From Cepaea nemoralis (Eukaryota; Mollusca; Gastropoda; Stylommatophora; Helicidae), in contig JACEFZ010011456.1 in assembly GCA_014155875.1 (NCBI GenBank), positions 400,501 to 464,500 of the forward strand: 64,000 nucleotides of DNA. The letters run 5' to 3'. Each line of letters opens with the position of its first letter. Position 1 is the first letter of the stretch. Of this stretch, positions 12,282 through 22,363 are shown piece by piece. Position numbers and translations under genes: made by a program. The notes below the pieces were generated by a model. That model saw nothing but the letters and a program-made list of their open reading frames with translations. It was not told the DNA's origin and did not search any database.

Positions 12282-13943
12282 ACTCCCCCGATGTGTCTCC
12301 ACCTTGCCGTGGTGGGGGAGCTTGAGTGTCCCGTTGACCCCATGTGCTTGCCGATGGGTGAAAACTACATATCGGACAGCGTATCGGATAGGGACCAGAC
12401 TAAGAGAGACACAACCTGCTGCTCTGCAGGAGACTGAGGATAGCAGTCAAAAGTTTAAATCAGGCGCATGAAGGCAGTTCTTGTTTCGGACAATACTCTA
12501 AGGCTCTCTGTCGAGGGTTTAGGCTGAACGCCTCTAAGCCACAGACCCTCGGATCTGAGAGTCGGGCCGATATCCACCTACCGAAAAATTGGAATCGAGA
12601 TACTGAGCAAGCTAAATGCCCAGTCCTGACACTTGTTTGAAGGCTCTCAGCTGAGGGATATGTTGGATTCCCGGATGAGATGGCCTGGCCGTTTCTCACT
12701 GACTGCTGCACGAAGGTAAGGTGCTGAGCCGGCAGCACGTGTAGCCTACCTCGTGAGCGAGTACAAAAAGTCAGTAAAATGCCCCAGTCGAAGGAAATGG
12801 TTACGAAAACTGTCTGTATCTAACTCATAGAGAGTGTAGATAAAAGTGGAGAAACGTCTCAATAACGCGAAATGGAACGCACGGCGAGCGAACCTATTGC
12901 GTGGCCCAAAGTCAAAAGCAAAAGCTTACCGAGTGGATGTCGCCCGCAGTCTGACCGCCCCTGGAGCTCACTTGAGCGACCAGTGGCAAGCGAGATGCCC
13001 AATACATGGAAGTGAGGAACTAAAGCAGCCATGAGCAGGACGTGGCAACTCCTCGGGTGAGCCCAGTCTCGGAGCAATATGTGCCGGCTCTGCAATTATG
13101 GAAGCCTCCTTGGATAGCGAGGGACTGCCCATTGTCTGCCCCTGCCTTCCCTTGAGGGCCGACCGCGATGTCGTTGGTCGTTCTATCTTGACCAGCTGAG
13201 ATGTGGGCGACATCACAACAGTCTAACGTGCCTCGAAACCAGAGGAAGGTTAACCTCATTAAAAAATGCCCGCCGGAAGTCGGAAGTGTCGTCCTACGGG
13301 TGGCAAACTAAAAATTGACACTACGCAATTACGTCCGAGTGAAATGTCTCGTCCGAATGTCTCTCGTGCTAGGAACAGCTCTGACTACCTAGTTTCCGAA
13401 TGCCGCTCTTGTTCGGAACAGCTCTGACTAGGTAGTTTTCCGAATGTCCGCCGTGCCTGGAACAGCTCTGATGGGTACAGGGACAAGCACATGTCCGAAA
13501 ACTCGCTTAGTGGAAACCAACCGCAGAGCTGACTGGTTTGTGCAGGAACGGCCCAGGGCGAGCGAAATGCCCAATATATTGAAGTGAGGAATTAAAACAG
13601 CCATGAGCAGGACGTGACGATTCCCTCGGTAAACCCAGCACCAGAGCGTTATGTGCCGGCTCTGCAATTATGGAAGCCACCCAGGATGGCGGAAAATGCT
13701 ATGGACTGTCCCTGCCTTCACTTGAGGGATGACCGTGTAGTCTTCGACTGTTCCAACTAGACCAGCTGAGATGTGGACGGTACCACAAAAGTGAGAGTCT
13801 CCCAGGATTGCTAACCTGGTCAAAAATGCACGCTAAAAGTCGGATGTGTTGGCCTGAGGGTTTCGACCCGAGGGTGCCTAACCAGACACACCGCAATCAC
13901 ATCTGAAAAAATCACTCCGGATGAACGCAAAGAAGAGAAGAAG
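12282..13943 (+). mobile_element. R1 retroposon, 1.66 kb, probably full length
   Basis: The element begins ACTCCCCCGATGTGTCTCCA and ends in a GAAGAAGAAG tail. AAGTCATCAAAA occurs at both 12270-12281 and 13944-13955, and removing the insert restores LINE-A sequence. Two diverged internal copies of a roughly 270-bp block lie at about 12960-13245 and 13548-13800, each followed by the 3' segment that also exists as a short SINE. I see no reverse transcriptase or other domain, so it is presumably mobilised in trans. A third copy of the internal block is at about 48040-48300 (minus). Confidence 0.75.
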
Positions 13944-14063
13944 AAGTCATCAAAATATTTACTTCTCTGCCTTCCCCTTGTTCTTATCCCCACAATCTTG
14001 CCAGTTGTCACTTATTTAATTTCTTCTCATAACGTGCCTCAAAAAATGTTGACTCGCTACGTC

Positions 14064-14310
14064 CTCTTCTTCTGTGTTCACCCGGAGTCTTTTTTCGGAT
14101 GTGATTGCAGCGTGCCTGTTTACAGCGCAGCTGCGATACTGCGCTTTTAGGCAGACACATCCGACATTTGCGGGAGTTTATTCCCGGGGATTCGGACTTT
14201 CCAAGTAATGGATTTACTATCCGAGCAATATTCCATTTCGTGCCACTGGAACGCTTTTCCCACCTTTGATGATGCCCACGCAATGAACTTTCGATTTGGA
14301 CTTTCACTTT
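14064..14310 (-). mobile_element. R1 retroposon, 5'-truncated
   Basis: It reads in minus orientation from the R1 internal region to the GAAGA tail and sits inside LINE-A copy 1. CTACGTC (left) and CTACATC (right) are the likely target duplication. The block at 14190-14295 recurs at 48340-48480. Confidence 0.7.
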
Positions 14311-14700
14311 CTACATCTAATTTCTCCAATAGGTTTACGGTTTTCAGCTGCTTCTTGTAGGACTTGATCACTGGTTTTTCTGTCTGTCCATGGTATTCTT
14401 TGCATTTTTTCAAAGAAGCCACATTTCCACTGCCGCTAGATGTTTTTCAGCCTGCCTGCTCATTGTTGAACAAGTAGCAATATTTAGTAGAAAACTTGCA
14501 CTCCCAGTAATAAGACTTACGCAATGAGAACACGATGATAGAAGCAGTCGATAGTAAAAGGTTCAATACCAAACAAACAGTAGGTTAGTACCAAACTGAA
14601 ATGGATAGCGGAAAATGGTAAGTAGGGGTGTGTCACAGTTATGACTTATAAGGTGTTAATATGGTAGCAGACATGTATTGATTGCATATCAAATTTAAAA

Positions 14701-14717
14701 GGGGGGGGGGGGGGGGT
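14701..14717. repeat. Poly-G run
   Basis: About 17 consecutive G. A second run of about 20 G lies near 15025-15045. Confidence 0.95.
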
Positions 14718-14809
14718 GTGTTAATAAAGGGAAAAACTATTGCCCATGGTAGATACGGCAAAATTCTTAAGACGATTAACCATTCCAATGACAATCAGTT
14801 AAATGTATT

Positions 14810-14945
14810 CCCGGGAAGGTTAACCCGGTCAATAAACACCCGCAGAAGTAGGATGTGTCGGCCTAAAGGCGCAACGTAATTACGTCTGGAAAAAAAAAAA
14901 CACACACAAAACCCACTTAGGATGAACGCAGCAGCAGAAGAAGAA
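14810..14945 (+). repeat. Short R1-type SINE with target duplication
   Basis: Starts CCCGGGAAGGTTAACCCGG and ends GCAGCAGAAGAAGAA. GTTAAATGTATT (14798-14809) and GTTAAACGTATT (14946-14957) flank it with one mismatch. Confidence 0.85.
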
Positions 14946-15284
14946 GTTAAACGTATTTTACGTAGTTCGGAAAGCAGAGGATGCTTTCAAGAGACAGAAC
15001 ACACATTAGCGGTCTTAGTACGAGGGGGGGGGGGGGGGGGGGGGGAAATACGATCTGAGGGCCAACTTTATGGAGATGTCAACAAGCTCAAGCTGACTGC
15101 TGCTTTCCTTGCATTTATTCACTGACGTCTGAAGGTGTACGAAGGAGGACCTATGGTGACATTGAGATTAAGGTCCTTGTGTGCAGACAGGGAAGAAGCA
15201 GAGTGGAAATAAATAGAAAAATGCCGGCTGCGGTGGATAAAGTCCAGGAATGGAGCACGGAAACTACAGCCGTCATTATGGAGT

Positions 15285-15460
15285 TCCGCATAGGCGAATG
15301 GATAAGAGTGCTCGTTCTTAACCATCCGGTGTGTTGATGCGGGTTCAACCCCCACACGTGTCAGTTGACCAAAGTTGACCAGTTGATCAAGTCAGACCAA
15401 AATGTTGACATCTCGTCCTTGACATATAGACTACGCGTGAGTTCAAATCGAGCATAGGCA
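15285..15460 (+). repeat. SINE-C copy with tRNA-like head
   Basis: The head reads GCATAGGCGAATGGATAAGAG and then GGGTTCAACCCCCAC, which resemble pol III A and B boxes. The body contains TGACCAGTTGATCAAGTCAG and a poly-A follows at about 15461-15478. It is not a functional tRNA. Confidence 0.7.
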
Positions 15461-15852
15461 AAAAAAAAAAAAAAAAAAGCTGTGTTGTGGTGCTATGTAC
15501 ATAACACAATTATTACGAACGAGGTTCCGAACGTCATTGTAAATGGCAGTCCGTTTGAAAGAGAAAACTCAAATACAATGGAATAACATTTGACAAGTTT
15601 TCTTTAGGAGTCGCGTGAGAGACGTGGTGTTAACTGTTAACGGCCAGGACTCAATAAACTGATGACGATGATCAGCGACTGATTATTGTTTGGTGTTGCT
15701 GATAATATCGTACAGCCAGCTGGAACACACGCAAAATGAAGCCACGTGAGTTACTTTAAGCTGCACATGGGACCGCCCATTGCGTGGCAGATCAGAAAGG
15801 AACTCAAGGCGATATGTACGCAACATCTACGTGCTTTGTTGTCCATATATTT

Positions 15853-16195
15853 TTTTTAGTCGATGGATCAACATCACGGCACACGAGTGTAACCCATAAG
15901 TGCTCCGTTCTCCTCCTAACTCAAACCAGAGTTTGGAGAAACCCAGCTCAGTGCACGAACTCCGTAGCACACGGCGAGGATCCTGAAATACTTTGGATAG
16001 ATTTTTAACACGAAATTTTGCCCGGGCAGCGCCGTTATGACTACTCTTTTTCGATTTCCAACTGCCAAGTGATTTTTTACGTGCGCAACAATACACACGG
16101 GTGTTATTACTTGAAGTCCACGTGAAAAAATCCCGGTCCTCACCGGGGCTTGAACCCGGGACCTCCAGCACCAGAGACCACGCAGCCCCCGTGTC
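15853..16195 (-). repeat. SINE-A copy, minus orientation
   Basis: Reverse complement of the SINE-A body (ACACGAGTGTAACCCATAAG to CGGGGCTTGAACCCGG). The B-box region is at the right end. Confidence 0.8.
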
Positions 16196-17100
16196 CATAT
16201 ATGATATGACACAAGGTACTCCATGCAACAAATTACCGAGGGTCACAGCGGACCTGGAGCACTATCTGTATGAAGCATTGGATGAGACAGGCTGAAGATA
16301 CGAATAGACACTGTGAAAGTGGGTAAGATGGTGCGTCCAACAAGCAGCTTTAGAGTTGTACTGACGTACCAAAGGTGACAGGAATGGACGGGGGTGAAGC
16401 AGGCAACCGTATAACAGCCAACTGATAAGCGACACTCTCTCCCCCCCCCCCCCCCCATATGTGATAATATACACTGATGGATCTGTAGTGGGAGGTAGAC
16501 GCTGTGGATGGTGCTTCCCTGCAATGATTAAAGGACAGCGTGTAAAAAAGGAGAGTGTTGTATGGCATTATTTCTAGCATGAGAATCGTCTTCTTCTGCG
16601 TTCATCCGGAGTTGTTTTTTTTTCTGACGTGATTGCGTTCTTGTGCCGTTAGGCCGACACACCCGACTTCTGCGGGCATTTGTTGACCGGGTTAACCTTC
16701 CCGGGGTAGCATGAGAATGAAAGTGGAGGCTGTAACTGGTGGCGTTCTTACAGTCAGATGAATAGTACAAAACATGTTTATTGTATTTGTCACAGACTCG
16801 GAAACTACGTTAAGTGAAAGAGAAACTGGTGCGTTGAAACATGGAGTGGCTTACATCACTCAAAAAGACAAAGATCAAATCATGGCTTTTCTGTAAAGGC
16901 CATGCAGGGAAATGAACAGCCTGGTAGACTATCTTCTGTCGCTCCTTTAGATGGCGAGCTAGCTTACGACAAGAATGGGGCGGCGAAGGCTCTCTGGAAC
17001 AAGAGTGGAGAGTGCAGCAAATCAAAGGGTAGACATTTGGAGAGACTGATACACTGAGGAGTGAACGGGAGGGGGGAGGTGTCCGGTCGACACTCAATCC
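16196..17100 (+). pseudogene. LINE RNase H fragment, decayed
   Basis: After a poly-C run (about 16441-16456) the frame gives [10 protein letters not shown], the start of a retroelement RNase H domain. MRMKVEAVTGG follows after the SINE at 16587-16706. The same landmarks occur in the minus-strand RNase H LINE fragment at 31597-32940, so the two share a family. Stop codons and frameshifts interrupt the rest. Confidence 0.6.
16587..16706 (-). repeat. Short R1-type SINE with 12-bp target duplication
   Basis: A 120-bp copy flanked by TAGCATGAGAAT at 16575-16586 and 16707-16718. It splits the RNase H fragment, so it is younger than that fragment. Confidence 0.9.
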
Positions 17101-17384
17101 ATTAAGGAAAATGCAAGCAATTTATCCAGGCTGCCACTAGTATCAGCATGGTAACGCTATTGGCTACTGAAGAAGGCGTGGAGCACGTGTGGCAATGGTG
17201 TTGATTCTTGGTTTTACATATTCCCCGTTACAAGCATCAGCAGAAATTTCGGACATTCCCTGTAACAAATTGTAAGAATTGATAGAAAACGGGCATTCCC
17301 TGTAACAAACTGCAAGAATTGGCAGAAAACCGGCTTTCCATTTAACAAGTGGCAAGAATTGGCCGAAAACTGCTAAATCTTGAC
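17101..17384. other. Short imperfect tandem repeats
   Basis: A unit of roughly 55 bp recurs about three times between 17215 and 17370 (CATTCCCTGTAACAAAYTG, GCAAGAATTGGCMGAAAAC). No gene. Confidence 0.6.
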
Positions 17385-17680
17385 CGCCTATGTCTATTCA
17401 GTCTTTGTTTGTTTCACGAAGGACTGTCGTATTAATTTATTTTGTCTGTCCAAGGTATTATTTACAAATTCATCAGAAAGCACATATCCACTACCATTAT
17501 GTTTCTCAGGTTGTATGCAGTCCATGTTTGACATACATACAACAGTTCTACACAGCACTTTTATACCCTTTTTCTTACTGCAGTTGACATCATTTTGTTG
17601 CTCTTTTCCATCATGCAAAATGCTACTGTTGCCTTGCTGATTGTTGTTCTATCTACAAGTCCCCTTCCATCAGATGTTAA
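17385..17680 (-). pseudogene. Decayed LINE reverse transcriptase remnant
   Basis: Read on the minus strand the stretch aligns by eye to the LINE-A region that follows the YADD box (landmarks TCTGTCCA, TCAGAAA.CACAT and GTTTGACAT.CATACA on the plus strand). It is heavily diverged, with no useful ORF. Confidence 0.5.
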
Positions 17681-17684
17681 GACT

Positions 17685-17960
17685 CTCTGCCTATGAAGCT
17701 ACATAACAATAAAGAGATATCCAGTGTGACACAGACCATCATATCTTTTGCCCTCTCCAGTGCATCCTTCCATGCATCACTCATCCCTGGCGCTAATTTA
17801 CTTCTCTGTCTATATATTTTGGTCCTCTTAAATCTTTTGCTTTGTGGATCCCAGAAAAATGGTTTTCTAGTTAAGCTATTATCTGATTTACTCACGGTGT
17901 ATCCTATCCAGCGCAGGGGTCTGGTGCTTACCTCCTGATTGGCTGGAACTGATCTACTCT
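17685..17960 (-). pseudogene. LINE C-terminal remnant, different family
   Basis: The minus-strand frame reads RWIGYTVSKSDNSLTRKPFF, then WDPQSKRFK. This resembles the C-terminal tail of many non-LTR retrotransposons (RW.GH..R, then N/DPQGKR.RGRP). Its order relative to the neighbouring remnant shows that they are separate fragments. Confidence 0.6.
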
Positions 17961-18084
17961 TTCCTTGAGTTTCACATTTGTGATATCATTTTTTGATCTA
18001 TTCTCTGTAGGCACCTCCCTGTAAATGACTGACTGTAATATATTAATAAACATTTTCATTATATTTTTGATTCACACATCATTA

Positions 18085-18495
18085 ATCATTTGATTCAGAC
18101 ATCAGTACAGCCCCATATACACATAATTTGATTCACACATCAGTAGAACCCCATAATTTGATTCACACTTCAGTGCAACCCTATATACCCATCATTTGAT
18201 TCACGCAACAGTATAACCCCACATGCGCATCATTTGATTCACACATCAGTACAACCCTATATACCCATCATTTGATTCACACATGAGTACAATAACATAA
18301 TTTGATTCACACATCAGTACAACCCCATATACACATCATTTGATTCCCCACATCAGTCCCACCCCATATACCCATTATTTGATTAACACATCAGTACAAC
18401 TCCACATACCCATTATTTGATTAACACATCAGTACAACTCCACATACCCATTATTTGATTAACACATCAGCGCGACCCCATCATTTGATTACCAA
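18085..18495. repeat. Minisatellite with CATTTGATTCACACATCAG core
   Basis: Units of roughly 25-45 bp repeat TTTGATT.ACACATCAGTAC and ACCCCATATACCCATCA with variable length. About a dozen units, irregular. It is not a CRISPR array: there are no unique spacers and the genome is eukaryotic. Confidence 0.85.
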
Positions 18496-18779
18496 ACACC
18501 CAAGAGTAACTCCAGCTTAAGAAGACCTGCATTAATCATTTCCAACACAAACATAGCAGAACTCTAGTGCAACAAGCCACAAGTAGTGATTTGTGTTTTT
18601 TTGGGTTAGTTTTTCAGAAAAAAAAATTACATTAATTTATTGAAATCTCATGTTTGTCAGAATTTAATATATATGTAATACATACTTATGTCCTGTGTTA
18701 ACTTTATTAAGTTGTGATTGGACAGACCTGTTCTGTAGTGGAGGCACACAGCAGGAAAGACCAGATCAGGAAATTAAGG

Positions 18780-19170
18780 GGGCTGCATGGTCTTGAGGTA
18801 TGGTGTCCGCCTCGAGTGCTGGAGGTCATGGGTTCAAACCCCGGTGAGAACCCAGATTTATTTCTCGTGGACTTCTAGTAATAAAATTTCCCCTGGTCTC
18901 TGGGTAGTGAGATCGGATGCCCGTGTGTATTGTTGCACATGTAAAAAATCCCTTGGCAGTTGGAAATCGAAAGAGTAGCTTAACGGTGCTGCCTGGGCAA
19001 AATTTTGAGTTAAAAATCTACCCAAAGTATTTCAGGATCCTCGCCAGTGCTACGGAGTTCGTGCACTGAGCTGAGTTTCTCCAGACTCAGGTTTGAGTTA
19101 GGAGTAGAACAGAGCACTTATGGGTTACACCCGTGTGCTGTGATGTTGATCCGTCAACTAAACTAAACCA
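18780..19170 (+). repeat. SINE-A copy
   Basis: A near full-length copy with GGTTCAAACCCCGG as B box and a CTAAACTAAA tail. Confidence 0.85.
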
Positions 19171-19309
19171 AGAAAGACCAAAAGCAGCAATCAACAGCTT
19201 TTCATTGCTTAACAACTATTAACATTCAGAGGGATCTTCATTATTGTATGATCCAGAAACATGGAAAATGAATAAATGAGAAGGCAAATTTGAAGCTTTT
19301 AACACATGG

Positions 19310-19427
19310 CCGGTCTCCCTGGCGAAGGGGTTAACATCTTTCTACATAATCCTATATATTCTCGTGATTAACGCAGCTGTGTGAGAATCAGCAGCGGTTC
19401 GCGCCACGCTGGTAACTTAAACAGGGG

Positions 19428-19479
<52 letters not shown>

Positions 19480-19590
19480 CCGGTCGTTCAGGAAGCAATG
19501 GCAAACTACTGAGCGTAATCTTGCCTAGTACATCAACAGCAGCTGAAAAATGCTGGTGTTGACTGCAACATCATGTAAGGGATATGCAAC
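19310..19590 (+). repeat. SINE-B copy carrying a (GA)n expansion
   Basis: The head GGTCTCCCTGGCGAAGGGGTTAA and the body GCAATGGCAAACTACTGAGC flank a (GA)n tract at about 19432-19475, where other copies have poly-T or unrelated bases. Confidence 0.75.
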
Positions 19591-19744
19591 GTAAATTAAA
19601 AAAAAAAAAAAAATCCATGGCTATAAAATGAATAGAAAGAATCTCATTGCAGGAAAAAGAAAAACAAGTCTTATTAAAAATGGAAAGGAAGAAAACATTA
19701 CTGAATGAGATCACATATGAGAGTGAGACAAGTGATTCAGGAAT

Positions 19745-20060
19745 ATCAATAGGCAGTTCCTTGCTGTTGCTTTCTCTCTCTTTAACGTGAATATAGACAA
19801 TTCCTTGCTGTCGCTTTCTCTCTTTAACGTGAATATAAATAGACAGTTCCTTGCGGTAGCTTTCTCTTTAACGTGAATATAAATAGACAGTTCCTTGCGG
19901 TAGCTTTCCCTCTTTAACGTGAATATAAATAGACAGTTCCTGGCTGTCAGTTTCTCTCTTTAACGTGAATATAAATAGACAGTTCCTTGCTGTCGCTTTC
20001 TCTCTATTTAACGTGAATATAAAAAGACAGTTCCTTGCAGTCGCTTTCTCTCTCTTTAAT
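19745..20060. repeat. 44-48-bp minisatellite, about 7 copies
   Basis: Units carry GACAGTTCCTTGCTGTCGCT and CTTTAACGTGAATATAAATA. The 124-codon minus-strand ORF here is a product of the repeat. Confidence 0.9.
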
Positions 20061-20311
20061 GAGGACAGGCCGGAGGAACAAATGCCCAGACTGCTACCAT
20101 TAGTATTGGGACTCCTCGCTGGCTGTTGAAGATGAGGATGGAGCGCGTATGAGAATGTCTTTAGTGCTGTTAAGTCAGTTCTTGACTCAACTAAACTCTT
20201 TTTAGCGTAGAACGCTAGCCCAGCTGTGGAACAATCTTCCACAGTGAATCAAAGACACAACAAACCCTATACACACAATCGCAAAGCTGTCTCAGTACAG
20301 ACTACAAGTCA

Positions 20312-20545
20312 GGAGGTCGGCATGGTTGAGAGGTCTAACACACCAAAAACTTTCTCTTCTGACCATGGCATAGCAGGCTTGTCCACACGATGGTCAGTTA
20401 AGACATAAATGTTGACTTCTTGTCCTTAACTTGGGGGCGTAAATTACAAGTACCCCAGAAGTCACAGTGAGTTCGCCTGATGGCGAGGGACACTGGTAAT
20501 GAGGAAAGCTAACCATCATGCAAAATCAGCAACTACCAGTCGTAG
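20312..20545 (+). repeat. SINE-C copy
   Basis: The head (GGCATGGTTGAGAGGTCTAAC) is diverged. The body GGGGGCGTAAATTACAAGTA and CACTGGTAATGAGGAAAGCT match the reverse complement of the 2918 and 5236 copies. Confidence 0.65.
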
Positions 20546-21249
20546 CGCGTACATGGCCTACACTACAGTTCAAAGTTAGTGAATGCAATAATAACAACAA
20601 CAAAATTAGACCACAAACCCCCTTACAAATCTGAGTATACTAAGTAATATTCCATACTGTTCTACAGTATATTTCCCTTAGTCTGATCACAAATACAATA
20701 ATAATAATTAGTATTAATTATTCAGGTAGTAATCTTTCCATACATTTCACATTTGTTTGTAATGCATAAATTGTCTTTGCTTTTGTTGAAGATTAACCCA
20801 AATAAAAGGTGCATAAATGAAACAATGTTTGTAGGAGATAGATAAGGGCAGAATGTGAGACAGGCCTGTGTGCCCAATTCTTTAACACTTTGAAAATAAA
20901 GTTTGTTTGCTCTCTCTTTAAGTGTCCATGTAATATTGTCTGTTCGAATAGTGTTACAAAGTTATGGCTAGTCATTTCCCCATGAAATAAAACAGGTTGG
21001 TAAAAGCTACCCCTATTAATTCTAGTCTTCCGTCCTGAACACTCAGCCCCCCACATAATGATCTCCTGTCTTTCAAGAGTTATAAGGATTTGCTAGAGGG
21101 AGAAGTGGGAGACAAGCATGTAAGAGTGTAGACAACTTTAAGAGATGAACTGGATGCAGCTTGTCTGACTGCACAATAAAGGTACGGTACAGGATGTGTG
21201 GGAGACCCATCACAATCAACCTTTGATGCAGAAACACAGGATGATGATG
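20546..21249. other. Region downstream of SPDL1, no gene recognised
   Basis: AT-rich sequence downstream of the Spindly stop codon. It may include distal 3' UTR, but no convincing minus-strand AATAAA was seen. Confidence 0.4.
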
Positions 21250-21908
21250 AGATGTGACACAGATACATGTTGTCTTGATCTTAAGACCGAAAGTCTACAG
21301 TATTTCTCACTCTTTTCTCTTTGCTGTTCTACACTCAGGTCGATGAAAGCAGAGACCATGTGATCTAGTATATTTAGCACAGAAACAGGTTCTCTTAATT
21401 TCAAAGATCTAAAGTCAACAGCTTCTCCCACTATCCTTCCTCTTTGTTTTATAATTTTTTTCGACACTAGACCAGATCAAAGTTGAGGCCATGAGGCCTT
21501 GTACATTGAACACAGAATAAGTTGTCACAATTTGAAAGGCCAAAATAAAAGGTTTAATTTCTTCTTTCTTTGTCGTTCCGTCTCCGCCCTACAGTGTCAA
21601 AATATATAAGAATATGTGATCGTGTAGATGTGGCCCTACAGTGTCAAAATAAATAAGAACTCGTGATCTCATACAAGATGTATGGCATGTGGCTGACATA
21701 ACAGCCTCATTGTAGATGTGTCATATATAGATGTTATTTTCAGTTGAAAGACTAAAATTAAACAATATATCTTTCCTTGTTTGTTGCTGTATCATTCTTC
21801 TTCTTTACTAGTATACAGAGAAAAGTATAGATCATGTGACCTTGTATATTCAGCATTAACATAAACAGGCTATATTTAATTCACCAGCTAGGACTAAACT
21901 GAAACACC
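21250..21908 (-). repeat. Degenerate ~130-150-bp tandem array in probable SPDL1 3' UTR
   Basis: About five diverged units carry recurring blocks: ACAGAAACAGGTTCTC-like, AAAG.TCTAAAGTCAACAG-like, a pyrimidine-rich stretch (TTCTCTTTGCTGTT), and ATCATGTGACCTTGTATATT-like. The array ends at the TGA stop at 21909. Weak ATTAAA signals occur on the minus strand near 21553 and 21873. Confidence 0.55.
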
Positions 21909-22363
21909 TCACTGTTGGTTACATTCCGTTGGCTGCGAATCGACATTCATATGATTCACATTCCTATATTTTCCTGTCCCTTCTCCTCCTCCAACTTTCT
22001 TGATCTTCCGGCCTCGCCCGTCTGCCTTTAACTCTTCCAAGCCACGTTCTCCCTGGGAAGATATCACATCCACATGTGACATCATTCTTACAGACTTCCC
22101 GTTCCCAGCAACAAGAAAATCACCCGACTGCTGAAGAGGAATATTTTCTTTGGAATGCTTGTCAACCCCTCCCGTGAGCTGCCCATCAGCAATGGTCACG
22201 AGCTTCTCATGAGCTGAGGATGTTTTGTGTGGCCTGGCTTCAACACAGCCAGTACTTGGGGTAGCCTTCGTTTGTTGCTGCTGGTCTTTCTGTGATAATG
22301 TTTGGCGCTCTGATTCATTGAGAGGAATCTTGATCTTTTCTTTCGAAGGTGGAGCAAACAGTT
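21909..22363 (-). CDS. SPDL1: SPDL1 terminal exon with CAAX box
   Basis: The acceptor TTTCCAG lies just above 22363. The first two bases complete a split GAA codon. The exon codes for 150 further residues that are polar and mostly disordered, with low-complexity QKDQQQQT and basic GRGRKIKK patches. It ends TECNQQ and TGA at 21909-21911. The C-terminal cysteine four residues from the end with terminal Gln fits a farnesyltransferase substrate. Confidence 0.9.

Larger units (their letters stand above)
12160..14475 (-). mobile_element. LINE-A copy 1, split by two retroposons
   Basis: Three minus-strand pieces (12160-12281, 13956-14063, 14311-14475) are collinear with the C-terminal part of the LINE-A reverse transcriptase ORF seen intact at 24101-25222. 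The gaps are R1 insertions at 12282-13943 and 14064-14310, each flanked by a target duplication. The copy is 5'-truncated and decayed. Confidence 0.8.

Noticed and set aside
15285..15360. Possible tRNA gene (A- and B-box-like)
   Set aside because: It is the head of a SINE-C copy and has no cloverleaf or anticodon arm that I can fold. The heads at 7800, 9870, 11535 and 35640 were rejected in the same way.
18085..18495. CRISPR-like direct repeats
   Set aside because: Units vary in length, spacers are not unique and the genome is clearly eukaryotic. It is a minisatellite. The same applies to 36680-37775.
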